Positions 1 through 8,710 of a DNA stretch of 23,892 nucleotides are shown piece by piece. This DNA comes from Pseudomonadota bacterium (lineage in GTDB: Bacteria; Desulfobacterota; Desulfovibrionia; Desulfovibrionales; Desulfovibrionaceae). The notes under the pieces are model-generated. The model worked only from the letters and a program-made list of their open reading frames with translations. It did no database searches and had not been told where the DNA came from. Where the stretch lies: positions 1 through 23,892 of the forward strand of contig JAFABC010000223.1 in assembly GCA_023426275.1 (NCBI GenBank), written 5' to 3'. The translations under genes were made by a program, and so were the position numbers. The number at the start of each line of letters is the position of its first letter. Position 1 is the stretch's first letter.

Positions 1-533
1 AGGTTGGGGATGATTTCGTTGGCCGCCTGGATGAGGTTTTTGCGCAGGGTCGGCTCGGCGTTGAGGAATTGCGCCACGGCCGTGGCCAGGGGTTCCGGGA
101 TGCCGGTGACGTCGCGGATGCCCAGGCGCGCGTCCACGGCCCGCCGGCTTTTCCTGTCGATGCGCACCACCGGGGCCAGATGGAAGCGCACCGTGACCGG
201 GTCGCCGTCCGAGAGAAGCTGGCAGCGCACTTCCTGCTGGGGCAGGGCCACGTCGCCGCCGGCCCGGACACGGCCGATGACTTCGGAGCGGTTGGCGGTC
301 AGGTCGGCCGCGCAGCGCAGATCGGACACCAGCCCGAAACTGTAGGATTCGAGCCGGCCGCGCGAGGCCTGATCCAGACGAAAGCCGGTGCGGCAATCAA
401 TGTGCTCGACCCGGGGATTGTCGAACACCTGCCGGCAGGTGTCGCCCTCCAGGGTCACGCCCGCCCGGACGGGCGCGGCGGCGCACAGCAGCAGGAGAAA
501 GGCAACAAGGGAAGGGAAACACAGCCGCGTCAT
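1..533 (-). CDS. Secreted protein of unknown function, 3' end cut by window edge
   Basis: The frame opens at an ATG (complement 531-533) preceded by an AAGGAGG Shine-Dalgarno about ten bases upstream, and stays open for 177 codons until the window ends, so the C-terminus is missing. Residues 1-24 form a clear signal peptide: a basic start, a Leu-rich core and an AxA-like cleavage site (PVRA|G). The mature part has four cysteines (33, 47, 74, 104), suggesting disulfides in the periplasm, and ends with an Ala/Asn-rich helical stretch. I do not recognise the family. The gene lies downstream of the small minus-strand gene at 723-959, separated by 189 bases that contain a perfect inverted repeat, so shared transcription is possible but not shown. 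Confidence 0.8.
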   Translation of the reverse strand, partial: MTRLCFPSLVAFLLLLCAAAPVRAGVTLEGDTCRQVFDNPRVEHIDCRTGFRLDQASRGRLESYSFGLVSDLRCAADLTANRSEVIGRVRAGGDVALPQQEVRCQLLSDGDPVTVRFHLAPVVRIDRKSRRAVDARLGIRDVTGIPEPLATAVAQFLNAEPTLRKNLIQAANEIIPN

Positions 534-610
534 GGCGTCTGCCTCCTTGGCTGGGTGGACTCGAAAACGGGATCGCCGCAGCCGTACGCGTCCGCGCGCC
601 GCTGTGCAAG

Positions 611-650
611 CATCCCCTGCGTGGCGTTGCAAAAACCGGAGCAGGGGATG
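611..650. repeat. Perfect 10-bp inverted repeat, 20-base loop
   Basis: CATCCCCTGC at 611-620 is the exact reverse complement of GCAGGGGATG at 641-650. It lies between the two minus-strand genes. There is no T-run on either side, so it is not a standard intrinsic terminator. It could be an mRNA-processing or leader hairpin for the downstream secreted protein, or a protein-binding site. A smaller GC hairpin (GGGGCGACGCGCCCC) sits close by at 658-672. Confidence 0.5.
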
Positions 651-722
651 GGATCGCAGGGGCGACGCGCCCCGGCGTGGCGGATCAGGCTTCGGTGCGT
701 TCGACAACCCGGCCGTATTTCG

Positions 723-959
723 TCATTTCTTTTCCCGGCCGCGCTTGGCCGCCTCGAACACCAGCTTGCCGATGCGGCGGCCGAGGTCGGCCTGCCGGGT
801 GCGGACAAGCGCCTCGGCCGCCTCGGGATTGCCCTGGGCGGACAGCAGGCTGGCGGATTCCAGATCGCGCAGGTGTCGGGCGCATTCCCGGATGAGGCTC
901 GACAGGTCGATGGTGTCGATTTCCGGCGGCACACGCACAGAACGGACCTTGTTTTGCAT
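723..959 (-). CDS. Small helical protein of unknown function
   Basis: Encodes 78 residues starting MQNKVRSVRVPPEID. I chose the ATG at 957-959 because a GGGAGG Shine-Dalgarno lies just upstream; the frame could extend to an ATG at 998, but that one falls inside the putative promoter. After an N-terminal strand-like segment (KVRSVRVPP) the protein is predicted from composition to be mostly alpha-helical, with many Arg, Glu and Ala residues, and ends in a basic tail (KRGREKK). There is no signal peptide or membrane segment. I do not recognise the family. It could be a small nucleic-acid-binding or partner protein, but nothing in the sequence decides that. It is divergent from the AMIN gene. Confidence 0.6.
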   Translation of the reverse strand: MQNKVRSVRVPPEIDTIDLSSLIRECARHLRDLESASLLSAQGNPEAAEALVRTRQADLGRRIGKLVFEAAKRGREKK

Positions 960-981
960 CCGGGCCTCCCGTTTTGACGAC

Positions 982-1009
982 GAAATACGAAAACGCACCG
1001 GATTGTCAA
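982..1009 (-). promoter_or_regulatory. Candidate sigma70-type promoter for the 723-959 gene
   Basis: On the minus strand a perfect -35 TTGACA (1009 to 1004) is followed after 16 bases by TATTTC (987 to 982), a partial -10. Initiation near 975 would leave a short leader holding the GGGAGG Shine-Dalgarno. Only the -35 is strong. Confidence 0.4.
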
Positions 1010-1037
1010 CGCAGCCGTCGCCATCCGGGAGACCCTG

Positions 1038-1053
1038 TTTCCCTTGAGGGAAA
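1038..1053. repeat. Short palindrome in the divergent intergenic region
   Basis: TTTCCCTTGAGGGAAA is a 7-bp inverted repeat around two bases. It lies about 70 bases upstream of the AMIN gene start and could be an operator or a leader hairpin. This is visible structure only; no regulator is known. Confidence 0.3.
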
Positions 1054-1125
1054 GCGGAAGCTCAGGTAGCCTTGCCGGCCGAACATATCCTCCCGACCGG
1101 CTCGGGATGTTGCAGGAGAAACCCC

Positions 1126-2310
1126 ATGGCCCTGACGCGCGGCGATAAAATGATCATCCTCGGCGCGGTGGCGCTGGCCGCGACCGTGGTGCTTGGATTG
1201 GCGATTCTCAAACGCCCTGGTTTGTTTTCCAGGGGGACGGCGCAGCAGGGGACGGTCGCGTCGTCGACCTCCACCGCCACGCCGCCGTCTCCGGCCGCGT
1301 CCGTGCCCACGGTGCAGGCGCCGGTCGGCGCGGCGGGCGCGCAGTCCGAATCCGCCCCGGTCGCCGTGGAGCAACCCGCCGCCGCGCCGGCTCCCACGGA
1401 GCCGCCCGCGACCGCCACGCCGCCACAGGCCGCGCCACAGGCCAAAACAGGCGCCAAGCCCGCGTCGCCGGGAGACGAGACCCTGGAGAAGATGTTCGCC
1501 GAGATCACGGGTGACGCGCCGGTTGCCGGCAAGCCCAAGGAAGCGGCCCCCGCCGCCCAGCCGGGAGGGGCGACGCCCGCGCCGACGCCCGCCACGCCGG
1601 AGCCGGCGCCGGTCACGGCTCCCGCGTCCGCCCCGTCGGCCACGGCCATGGACGAGCCCGGGGCCGCGCCGGTCGTGACCCAGCCGTCTCCGATCCTGGA
1701 GCCCGCGCCCCAGAGCGCGCCCGCGCCCAAGCCCGTGGCCGGGAAAGCGGACAAGAAAGCCGATAAAAAAACCGAGAAGGCGGGCAAACCGGCCAAGCCG
1801 GCGAAACCGGATACGACCAAGGCCAAGGACAACGGCAAGGCCAGGGAAACGTCCAAGGCGAAACAACCGGCTCCCCAAAAGGCCGCCCCGGCGCCGGCCG
1901 CGCCCAAGACCTCCGCCAAGACGCCCGCCAAGCCGGCGGCCGCCAAGGCCGCCGCGTCGGCCGCTCCCGCGAACGCGGCGGCAGCGGGCAAGGTGATCCG
2001 CATCGTTGCCGAGGAAAAGCCCGGCATGTACGAGCTGGTCATCCAGACCACCACGCCTCCCAAAAGCTACACCAAGCTGTTTTTGACCAATCCGCCCCGG
2101 CTGGTGCTCGATATCGCCGGGGCCTGGAACTACACCGGGCCGCTGGCCAGCGACACCGGCGATGCCTTTATCCGCCGCATCCGCGTGGGCAAACACAAGG
2201 ACCTGTTCCGCGTGGTGCTCGACATGGCTCCGGATGCGCCGGTCAAATTGCGCGGCACGCCAACGGCCGAACGCGTGTCGAACGGCGTGGCCCTGCGCAT
2301 TCCCAAGTAG
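1126..2310 (+). CDS. Membrane-anchored AMIN-domain protein with long Ala/Pro/Lys linker
   Basis: Encodes 394 residues. The ATG at 1126 has AGGAG seven bases upstream. Residues 8-27 are a single hydrophobic segment near the N-terminus, so the protein is probably anchored in the inner membrane facing the periplasm. Residues 35-285 are low-complexity, rich in Ala, Pro and later Lys-Pro-Ala, like a TonB-style spacer able to cross the periplasm. The C-terminal ~105 residues (about 288-394) look like an AMIN domain: strands ending IRIVAEE, a LVLDIAGAW core, RRIRVGKHKDLFRVVLDM, and a closing VALRIPK. AMIN domains, as in AmiC and secretin-associated proteins, bind peptidoglycan or target proteins to the envelope. 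The role here is inferred as envelope scaffolding. The next gene starts 122 bases on with no clear terminator, so co-transcription is possible. Confidence 0.85.
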   Translation: MALTRGDKMIILGAVALAATVVLGLAILKRPGLFSRGTAQQGTVASSTSTATPPSPAASVPTVQAPVGAAGAQSESAPVAVEQPAAAPAPTEPPATATPPQAAPQAKTGAKPASPGDETLEKMFAEITGDAPVAGKPKEAAPAAQPGGATPAPTPATPEPAPVTAPASAPSATAMDEPGAAPVVTQPSPILEPAPQSAPAPKPVAGKADKKADKKTEKAGKPAKPAKPDTTKAKDNGKARETSKAKQPAPQKAAPAPAAPKTSAKTPAKPAAAKAAASAAPANAAAAGKVIRIVAEEKPGMYELVIQTTTPPKSYTKLFLTNPPRLVLDIAGAWNYTGPLASDTGDAFIRRIRVGKHKDLFRVVLDMAPDAPVKLRGTPTAERVSNGVALRIPK

Positions 2311-2432
2311 GGCCGCGGGCGGCGAAAATCCGATCGTATCGGGAATGGTGGCAACTTGTTTTGTAAGTCTCTCATGAGGAAGTACGGACTTCGGGGACAG
2401 GACGGGAGCATCCGCGCGACGTCGAGGCATAC

Positions 2433-3524
2433 ATGGCGGTGAAAGGTTTTTTTGTCGGACTCTGGCGGGTCGCCAAGTGGGCCCTCATCGGCGTTTTGTG
2501 CCTGGAACTGCTGTCCTTCGCCGTGATCACCACGACCAACTGGATCATCTACGGCAACCTGCGGGAGGGACCCAAGGCCGTCTACGACCCCTATGCCCTG
2601 TTTCTCATGGGCAATGGCGTGTGGCCCACGGCCAACACCGCCTACGTGGACAACCATCCCGAGCTGTCCAAGGTCATCTGGTTTTTCGGCGGCTCCACCA
2701 TGCGGTCCAGCACCGCGCCCTACCAGCACTCCATCCCGAGTCTGGTGGCCAAGACGCTCAACGCCACGGAAAAGCCCTATGCCTTCAACTGTTTCAATTT
2801 CGGGGTCAATTCCTTCAATTCGCTGCTCGAATCGAAGTACCTCGAAAAGCAGTTCATCGAATTCCCCATCCGGCCCAATCTCGTGGTGTTCTACGATGGG
2901 GCCAACGACGCCAACTACTTTGCCGTGCAAAAAACGCCCTACGCCCATGAAGGCCGTGAGCGCGTCAAGGGCGTCATCGAAAGTTATTACAAGGCCGGTT
3001 ACGGCATCCTGAAACCGCTCAACGCCGCCTATTACGCCTCCTTCACCCGGGAGTTGCTGGAAAAACTGCTCTACACGGCCAAGCCCGTGGACCCCGATTC
3101 CAAGGAGCTGGCCGCATTCGTCGATCTCACGGTCAAGCGCTACGATTTCATCGACCGGCTGTGCGCCGCCTATGGCGCGCCGTTTCTGCTCGTGCTGCAA
3201 CCCGTCTACTGGGTCGAAACCTGTTCCGGCGAGGACCCGGCCGTCGTGGCCGGGGAAAAGGAGACCATCCTGGGGCGCAAGACCTTTCCCCATGTGCGCG
3301 ACAACTTCATGACCGTCTACGCCGCCCTGGAACGGGGGCTGGCCGGCAAACCGTATTTCGTGAATTTGCGAAACGCCCTGTGCGGGCGCAAAACCGAAGT
3401 CTACACCCACGACGGCGTCCACAACACCGACGCCGGCCGCGAGGCCATCACGGCGGCCATGCTGCCGGCCATCCGCGCCCGGCTGTCCCTCAAACCGGCC
3501 GCATCCGACGGAGGTTCCCAATGA
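2433..3524 (+). CDS. SGNH/GDSL-hydrolase-like membrane-anchored protein
   Basis: Encodes 363 residues. An N-terminal hydrophobic helix (about residues 13-37) anchors it with the rest in the periplasm. The four SGNH blocks can be placed: GGST with Ser88 as nucleophile (block I, GGST instead of GDS), GVN with Gly124/Asn126 (block II), GAND with Asn158 (block III), and DGVH with Asp327 and His330 (block V). Family members are esterases, acyltransferases or deacetylases, often acting on polysaccharide or peptidoglycan O-acetyl groups; the substrate here cannot be told. The start has only a weak GAGG ribosome site. The stop overlaps the ATG of the next gene (ATGA), so the two are translationally coupled and probably work together in the envelope. 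Confidence 0.82.
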   Translation: MAVKGFFVGLWRVAKWALIGVLCLELLSFAVITTTNWIIYGNLREGPKAVYDPYALFLMGNGVWPTANTAYVDNHPELSKVIWFFGGSTMRSSTAPYQHSIPSLVAKTLNATEKPYAFNCFNFGVNSFNSLLESKYLEKQFIEFPIRPNLVVFYDGANDANYFAVQKTPYAHEGRERVKGVIESYYKAGYGILKPLNAAYYASFTRELLEKLLYTAKPVDPDSKELAAFVDLTVKRYDFIDRLCAAYGAPFLLVLQPVYWVETCSGEDPAVVAGEKETILGRKTFPHVRDNFMTVYAALERGLAGKPYFVNLRNALCGRKTEVYTHDGVHNTDAGREAITAAMLPAIRARLSLKPAASDGGSQ

Positions 3525-4552
3525 ATCGTCTAGTCGTCATACTGGCCCTGGCGCTGCCGCTTTTCGTGGCGCAACCGGCCCCGGGGCAGGAGCTCAAGGA
3601 GCGCAGCCTGAGCGATACGCCTGCGCCATCCCATCAGCAGACGGCCCCGGCCGCGCAGACGGCGGCTCCCTATGGCACGACGTCCCAGCCCGGCGCGGCC
3701 ACGGTCAGTCCCGCGCCAGCACCGGCCACCGCGCCGGGGCAGGATGAGCCGTCGCTCCCGCCGCCGCCGACAGCCGGCCGGCCCGCGCCCCAGCCCTACA
3801 ACCAGCACACCGGCCAATCGGTTGGCGTCCCGCCCATGCCGTCCCCGTATCCGGCGCCTCCGACGCAGCCGGCTCCGCCGCCGCCCGCCGGGGCCTCGTC
3901 CTACGGGCAGCCGGGGTCCGTGCCGCCGCCTTCCCCGGGCGCCACGCCCATCAACGGCCGCACGGACCTGACCCCGCCGCCCCCGCCCCCGGCGGGCGGC
4001 ACCCCGATCAACGGGCGCACGAATGTCACGCCGCCGCCCCCGCCGCCGCCCCCGCCGCCGTCGCGCGGCCAGACGTACAAGCGGGAGGAGGTCAACCGCG
4101 AGGTCATGGGCTTTTTCGAAAGCGGCTCCCGGGGATTGGCCGAAATGGTGGCCCGGGCCTTCCGGGACCTGGGCGAGCCCACCGGGTTCATCAAGGGCAA
4201 CGAGGCCGGCGGCGCGTTGATCGTGGGCCTGCGCTACGGCGTGGGCACGCTGTACCTCAAGGGCCAAAAGCCCATGCAGGTGTATTGGCAGAGCCCTTCG
4301 CTCGGCCTCGACCTCGGCGTCAACGCGGTCAAGGTCTTCACGCTCGTCTACGGCACCACCAATCCCAACGAGATCTTCCAGCGTTTCCCGGGCGTCGATG
4401 GCAGCGCCTACATCATCGGCGGCTTCGGCATGAACTACCAGCGTTCCGAGGGCATCACCCTGGCCCCCATCCGTTTCGGCGTGGGCCTGCGTCTGGGCGC
4501 CAACGTCGGCTACCAGCACTACACCAGGACCCAGGAAGTGAACCCGTTCTAG
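3521..4552 (+). CDS. Secreted DUF1134-domain protein with proline-rich spacer
   Basis: Encodes 343 residues starting MNRLVVILALALPLF; the ATG overlaps the upstream TGA as ATGA, with a GGAGG site inside the preceding gene. Residues 1-23 are a signal peptide. Residues ~40-185 are Pro-rich, with two near-identical repeats of TPINGRT followed by T-P runs and a ten-proline tract. From ~190 to the end the sequence fits DUF1134: GFIKGNEAGGALIVGLRYG, an LGLDLG segment, VDGSAYIIGG, then APIRFGVGLRLGANVGY. The family is widespread in proteobacteria as exported proteins of unknown activity, related in pattern to Ysc84-like lipid-binding proteins. The coupling to the SGNH gene suggests a joint envelope function. 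Function is not established. Confidence 0.88.
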   Translation: MNRLVVILALALPLFVAQPAPGQELKERSLSDTPAPSHQQTAPAAQTAAPYGTTSQPGAATVSPAPAPATAPGQDEPSLPPPPTAGRPAPQPYNQHTGQSVGVPPMPSPYPAPPTQPAPPPPAGASSYGQPGSVPPPSPGATPINGRTDLTPPPPPPAGGTPINGRTNVTPPPPPPPPPPSRGQTYKREEVNREVMGFFESGSRGLAEMVARAFRDLGEPTGFIKGNEAGGALIVGLRYGVGTLYLKGQKPMQVYWQSPSLGLDLGVNAVKVFTLVYGTTNPNEIFQRFPGVDGSAYIIGGFGMNYQRSEGITLAPIRFGVGLRLGANVGYQHYTRTQEVNPF

Positions 4553-4560
4553 GGCAGGGA

Positions 4561-4594
4561 AGGGAACCCCCTTTTTGCAAAAAGGGGGTTCCCT
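4561..4594. terminator. Long perfect palindrome, likely bidirectional terminator
   Basis: A 34-base perfect palindrome with arms AGGGAACCCCCTTTTT around a GC centre lies eight bases after the DUF1134 stop. The arms carry A5/T5 next to G5/C5, so each strand gives a stable GC stem with a short T-run inside the fold. It lies between convergent genes (DUF1134 plus, moeA minus), where a two-way terminator is expected. Confidence 0.75.
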
Positions 4595-4656
4595 CCCCGC
4601 ATCTCCGCCTTCCCCGATAAACCCCAGCTTCAGCGGGGCGCGGCGCGATTGCCCAG

Positions 4657-4715
4657 CCCCCTTTCGGGAGGGTCCGGGAGAGGGTGACCCCCTCCCGGCC
4701 GCCGGAGGCATCTTC
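4657..4715 (-). repeat. Structured intergenic repeat, copy A (after moeA)
   Basis: Read on the minus strand it begins GAAGATGCCTCCGGCGGCC, then an imperfect hairpin (CCGGGAG ... CTCCCGG with one A-C mismatch), then CCCTCCCGAAAGGGG, which can fold as a small GAAA-capped stem. It starts 15 bases after the moeA stop, with an A-rich AAGAAAAAGAAAAG tract between. It is closest to copy E at 23763-23819, including the A-rich lead. Confidence 0.8.
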
Positions 4716-4729
4716 GTCTTTTCTTTTTC

Positions 4730-5965
4730 TTATAATGGCCGGACCGGCACTTCGATGCCGCCGGCCAGGCCTTCCAGGTCGGCCGGGATGGTGATGCAGC
4801 CGTCGGCGAGCAGCAGGGTTTTGAGCAGCCCGGACTTGCCGAGCACGGGGTGGGCCAGGGGGATCTGGCCGGGGCGGTGCTCCAGGCGCACCCGGACGTG
4901 GTCTTCGCGGCCCTGCTTGGAGGCGACGTTGCGCGAGAGCAGGGCGGGGAAGGTCGCGACCGGGCGGTCGAAGGCGGCCGGGTCGCCGGCCAGATGGGCC
5001 AGCAACGGCAGGCCGAAGACGAGCATGACGATTTGCGCCGAGGTGACCTGTCCGGGCAGTCCGATGATGGGCTTGCCGTCGAGGCGGGCCAGGATGGTGG
5101 GCTTGCCCGGGCTGAGCGCCACGCCGTGGGCCAGGATTTCCGCGCCGAGGTTGCGCAGGGCGTCCAGGGTGAAGTCGCGCGCGCCGACCGAGCTGCCGCC
5201 GGAGAGCAGCGTCACATCGTTCGCGGCCGTTGCCTCGGCCAGGGCCCGGGTGATGCCGGGCAGGTCGTCCGGGACCAGGGGCGCGGGCCGGGGAAGGGCC
5301 CCGGCGGCGGCGATCATGGCCGAGAGGGCGTGGGTGTTGACGTCGCGGATCTGGCCGGGTTTGGGCGTGGCGGCCACGGGCACCAGCTCGTCGCCGGTGG
5401 AGAGCACGGCCACTTCCGGGGCGCGGCCAACCGAAACCCGTTCATGGCCCAGGGCGGCGAGTAGGCCGATTTCCTGGGGCCGCAGCCGGGTGCCGGCGGT
5501 GAGCACGCATTGCCCCTTGGCCGCGTCCTCGCCGGCGAAGAGCATGTTGTCGCCGGGCGCGACCGGACGGCGCATTTCAATGGCCCCGGCCCCCAGATCC
5601 TCGGTGTATTCCACCATGACCACGGCGTCGGCGCCTTGCGGCAGCAGCGCCCCGGTGACGATGCGGGCGCACTGGCCGGGGCCAAGCGGCGTGTCGGGCA
5701 GGGTGCCGATGGGGATGTCCATGGCCAGATCGAGGTAGGCGGGATTGGACTCCGTGGCCCCGAACACCTCGGCGGCGCGCACGGCAAAGCCGTCCATGGC
5801 CGCCCGGGCATGGGTGGGCAGGTCCTCGGCGGCCAGGATGTCGGCGGCCAGGACGCGGCCGCGGGCCTGGAGCAGGGGCACGGTCTCGGCGGCCAGCGGG
5901 GCGAACCCGCGCAGCAGATTGGTGAATTCGGCCGTGGACACGGCCCGGAAGAAACCTTCGCGCAT
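4730..5965 (-). CDS. moeA: Molybdopterin molybdenumtransferase MoeA
   Basis: Encodes 411 residues, the usual MoeA length. It inserts molybdate (or tungstate) into adenylylated molybdopterin, the last step of basic Mo-cofactor synthesis, in the cytoplasm. MoeA_N covers ~1-170 with the AMDG motif (Asp58); the MoCF domain covers ~183-320 with STGDEL (189-194), SGGSSVG (255-261), PGKPT (286-290) and GLPG (302-305); MoeA_C follows. The ATG at 5963-5965 has AAGGA upstream; the frame could open further, but that region belongs to glk. It starts 19 bases after the glk stop, so the two are probably one transcript. A second, fused MoeA lies 2.7 kb away at 8711-10657. Confidence 0.93.
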   Translation of the reverse strand: MREGFFRAVSTAEFTNLLRGFAPLAAETVPLLQARGRVLAADILAAEDLPTHARAAMDGFAVRAAEVFGATESNPAYLDLAMDIPIGTLPDTPLGPGQCARIVTGALLPQGADAVVMVEYTEDLGAGAIEMRRPVAPGDNMLFAGEDAAKGQCVLTAGTRLRPQEIGLLAALGHERVSVGRAPEVAVLSTGDELVPVAATPKPGQIRDVNTHALSAMIAAAGALPRPAPLVPDDLPGITRALAEATAANDVTLLSGGSSVGARDFTLDALRNLGAEILAHGVALSPGKPTILARLDGKPIIGLPGQVTSAQIVMLVFGLPLLAHLAGDPAAFDRPVATFPALLSRNVASKQGREDHVRVRLEHRPGQIPLAHPVLGKSGLLKTLLLADGCITIPADLEGLAGGIEVPVRPL

Positions 5966-5984
5966 GATAGGCGTCCTTATAAAT

Positions 5985-6962
5985 TTAGGCAGGGAGGAGA
6001 TCCAGGGCCACCCGGGCCGCCCCGTACAGGCCCACATGGGCGTCGCGCACCAGCCGCACGGGCACGGTGCGCAGCAGATGGCCGTAGGTGGGGGAGTCGT
6101 AGAATTCCCGGGCGAATTCCGGGTGGGTGACCACCAGGGGATTTTTGGCGGCCACGCCCCCGCTGATATACACGCCGCCGGCGGCCACGAGGCCCAGGAC
6201 GTATTGCCGCGCGACCCGGCCGAAAAAACGGGCGAACAGGGCGGTGGTGCGGCTTTGGGGCGAAAGGGCCGCCCCGACCTCGGCCGGGGTGCGGGATTCG
6301 CCCGTGAGAAAGCGGTGCAGGTGGGCCAGCCCCGGTCCCGAGGCCACGGAGTCGCCCCGGGCATAGTCCTCGCCGGTCTGGCGGCACAAAAATTCCGCGA
6401 ATTCCGTTTCCTCGGGGCCGAGGAAGGGAAAGGCCGCCTGCCCGGCCTCGGACGGCAGCCCCATGGCCCGGCCCGCCCCCAGGGGGATGAGCGCGGCGTG
6501 GCCGAGGCCGGTGCCCGCGCCGATGACGGCCTGCACCTGGGTCGGGTCCATGGTTCCGGGCAGGATGGGTTCGGCCGTGTCGCCGAGCAGCCGGCAGCCG
6601 TGGGCCTGGGCCAGGAAATCGTTGATGCAGGCGCTGCGGGCCAGCCCGTAGGCCTCGACCAGCGCCTCGAGATCGAGCGCCCAGTCGATGTTGGCGAACC
6701 GCACCGGCCGGCGGCCGACCACGGCCCCGGGCACGGCGAACACGGCCGCGTCGGCCTTTTCGGGGCGCAAATCGAAATCCGTTTTTTCGAGTCCGGCCAC
6801 CAACGCGACGAAGGAGTCGGCTTCGGCCGTGGTCAGCCAGGCCGTGGACACCAACTCCAGCCGGGCGTCGGAATCCACGGTGAAATGGGCGAAGCGGCTG
6901 TTGGTGCCGCCGATGTCGGCGGCCAGGATGTGCCGGAGCCTGCTCGCGCCGGACTGGGCCAT
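5985..6962 (-). CDS. glk: Glucokinase (Glk family)
   Basis: Encodes 325 residues, close to the 321 of E. coli Glk. It phosphorylates glucose with ATP to glucose 6-phosphate in the cytoplasm. Visible motifs are the N-terminal phosphate-binding DIGGTN (16-21), INDF with the probable catalytic Asp115, GAGTGLG (148-154), the sugar-binding EAGQ (Glu172), and the C-terminal AGGVYISGG (261-269) adenosine motif. This fits PF02685 rather than the ROK family: no ROK zinc-binding CxCG cluster is present. The ATG at 6962 has AAGGAG upstream. moeA follows on the same strand 19 bases on; no metabolic link between the two is obvious. Confidence 0.92.
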   Translation of the reverse strand: MAQSGASRLRHILAADIGGTNSRFAHFTVDSDARLELVSTAWLTTAEADSFVALVAGLEKTDFDLRPEKADAAVFAVPGAVVGRRPVRFANIDWALDLEALVEAYGLARSACINDFLAQAHGCRLLGDTAEPILPGTMDPTQVQAVIGAGTGLGHAALIPLGAGRAMGLPSEAGQAAFPFLGPEETEFAEFLCRQTGEDYARGDSVASGPGLAHLHRFLTGESRTPAEVGAALSPQSRTTALFARFFGRVARQYVLGLVAAGGVYISGGVAAKNPLVVTHPEFAREFYDSPTYGHLLRTVPVRLVRDAHVGLYGAARVALDLLPA

Positions 6963-6991
6963 GGCGGTCTCCTTGAAATGCGGCGGGGTTT

Positions 6992-7011
6992 GCGGCAGGT
7001 TGGCCTGCCGC
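6992..7011. repeat. Hairpin in the glk leader
   Basis: GCGGCAGG (6992-6999) and CCTGCCGC (7004-7011) pair perfectly over 8 bp with a 4-base TTGG loop, between the divergent starts of glk and the LysE gene. If glk initiates near 7014, this hairpin is at the very start of its mRNA, which fits an operator or a leader stability element. Confidence 0.45.
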
Positions 7012-7020
7012 GCCACTGGC

Positions 7021-7050
7021 AGTGTAGCCGGGGCCGGACCGGAAACGCAA
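7021..7050 (-). promoter_or_regulatory. Candidate glk promoter
   Basis: On the minus strand, TTGCGT (7050 to 7045) and TACACT (7026 to 7021) are separated by 18 bases. The -10 matches 4 of 6 and the -35 matches 3 of 6. Transcription would run into the 6992-7011 hairpin. Confidence 0.3.
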
Positions 7051-7052
7051 GT

Positions 7053-7682
7053 ATGGCCCAATCCCTGTCTTCCCTGGCCCTGGCCGCCGCCTCCCTGGGG
7101 CTGTCGGCCGGCTTTTCCCCGGGACCGCTGTTGTCGCTGGTGCTGTCCCAGACGTTGCGCCACGGCCCGGTCGAGGGCGTCAAGGTCGCCCTGGCCCCGG
7201 TCATCACCGACGCCCCCATCATCCTGCTGTGTTGGCTGGCCCTGTCGCGCCTTGCCGGCGCGCCGACGGTGCTCGGCCTCGTCTCCCTGGTCGGGGCGGC
7301 GCTGCTCGTCCAATACGGGCTGGCCTGCTTCAAGGCCCCGTTGCCGGACGCGGGCGTGGCCGATGTCGCGCCGCGCTCCATCCTGCGCGGCGTGGCCGCC
7401 AATTTCACCAACCCCCATCCCTATCTGTTCTGGATGGCCATCGGCGTGCCGTTGCTGCTGGAGGCCTCCGGGTCCGGGGCGACGGCGGTGGCGCTTTTCC
7501 TGGCCGTCTTTTACGTGGCCATTGTCGGGGCCAAGGTCCTTGCCGCCGTGCTGACCGCCAGGTGCGGCCGGTTTCTCTCCAGCCGGGCCTACCGCTGGCT
7601 TATGGGGCTGCTGGGGCTTTCGCTGCTCTATTTCGCCGCCACCTTCGCCTGGAAGGGCTGTTCTCTGCTTTTTGGCGCATAA
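7053..7682 (+). CDS. LysE/RhtB-family exporter
   Basis: Encodes 209 residues, typical for the LysE superfamily. It is almost wholly hydrophobic with about six membrane segments. The family hallmark is near the N-terminus: GFSPGPLLSLVLSQTLRHG, with the conserved PGP and the following small-residue helix, and a mid-protein NFTNPHPYLFW segment matches the family N-P motif. Members export amino acids or related metabolites from the cytoplasm; the substrate cannot be read from sequence. The ATG at 7053 is the first in the divergent gap and has only a weak GGAAA site. The amidase gene follows 81 bases on; an N-carbamoylputrescine pathway product as substrate is possible but speculative. Confidence 0.85.
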   Translation: MAQSLSSLALAAASLGLSAGFSPGPLLSLVLSQTLRHGPVEGVKVALAPVITDAPIILLCWLALSRLAGAPTVLGLVSLVGAALLVQYGLACFKAPLPDAGVADVAPRSILRGVAANFTNPHPYLFWMAIGVPLLLEASGSGATAVALFLAVFYVAIVGAKVLAAVLTARCGRFLSSRAYRWLMGLLGLSLLYFAATFAWKGCSLLFGA

Positions 7683-7763
7683 TGCCGCATTGTCCTTTGC
7701 CGGGAAGGACCGTATCATGCCAGCCCTGACGGCAGTTCCGCTTTTGCATCCAAAGGAGTCTCC

Positions 7764-8666
<903 letters not shown>

Positions 8667-8710
8667 CAGGGCGCACCCGCCGGGTGCGGGCCACATCCAG
8701 GAGGTTTGTC

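Noticed and set aside
611..650. Inverted repeat as an intrinsic terminator
   Set aside because: No T-run on either strand and a 20-base loop; kept only as a repeat.
1006..2430. A 474-codon minus frame opposite the AMIN gene
   Set aside because: Almost wholly Gly/Arg repeats mirroring the Ala/Pro-rich linker; no ribosome site or domain.
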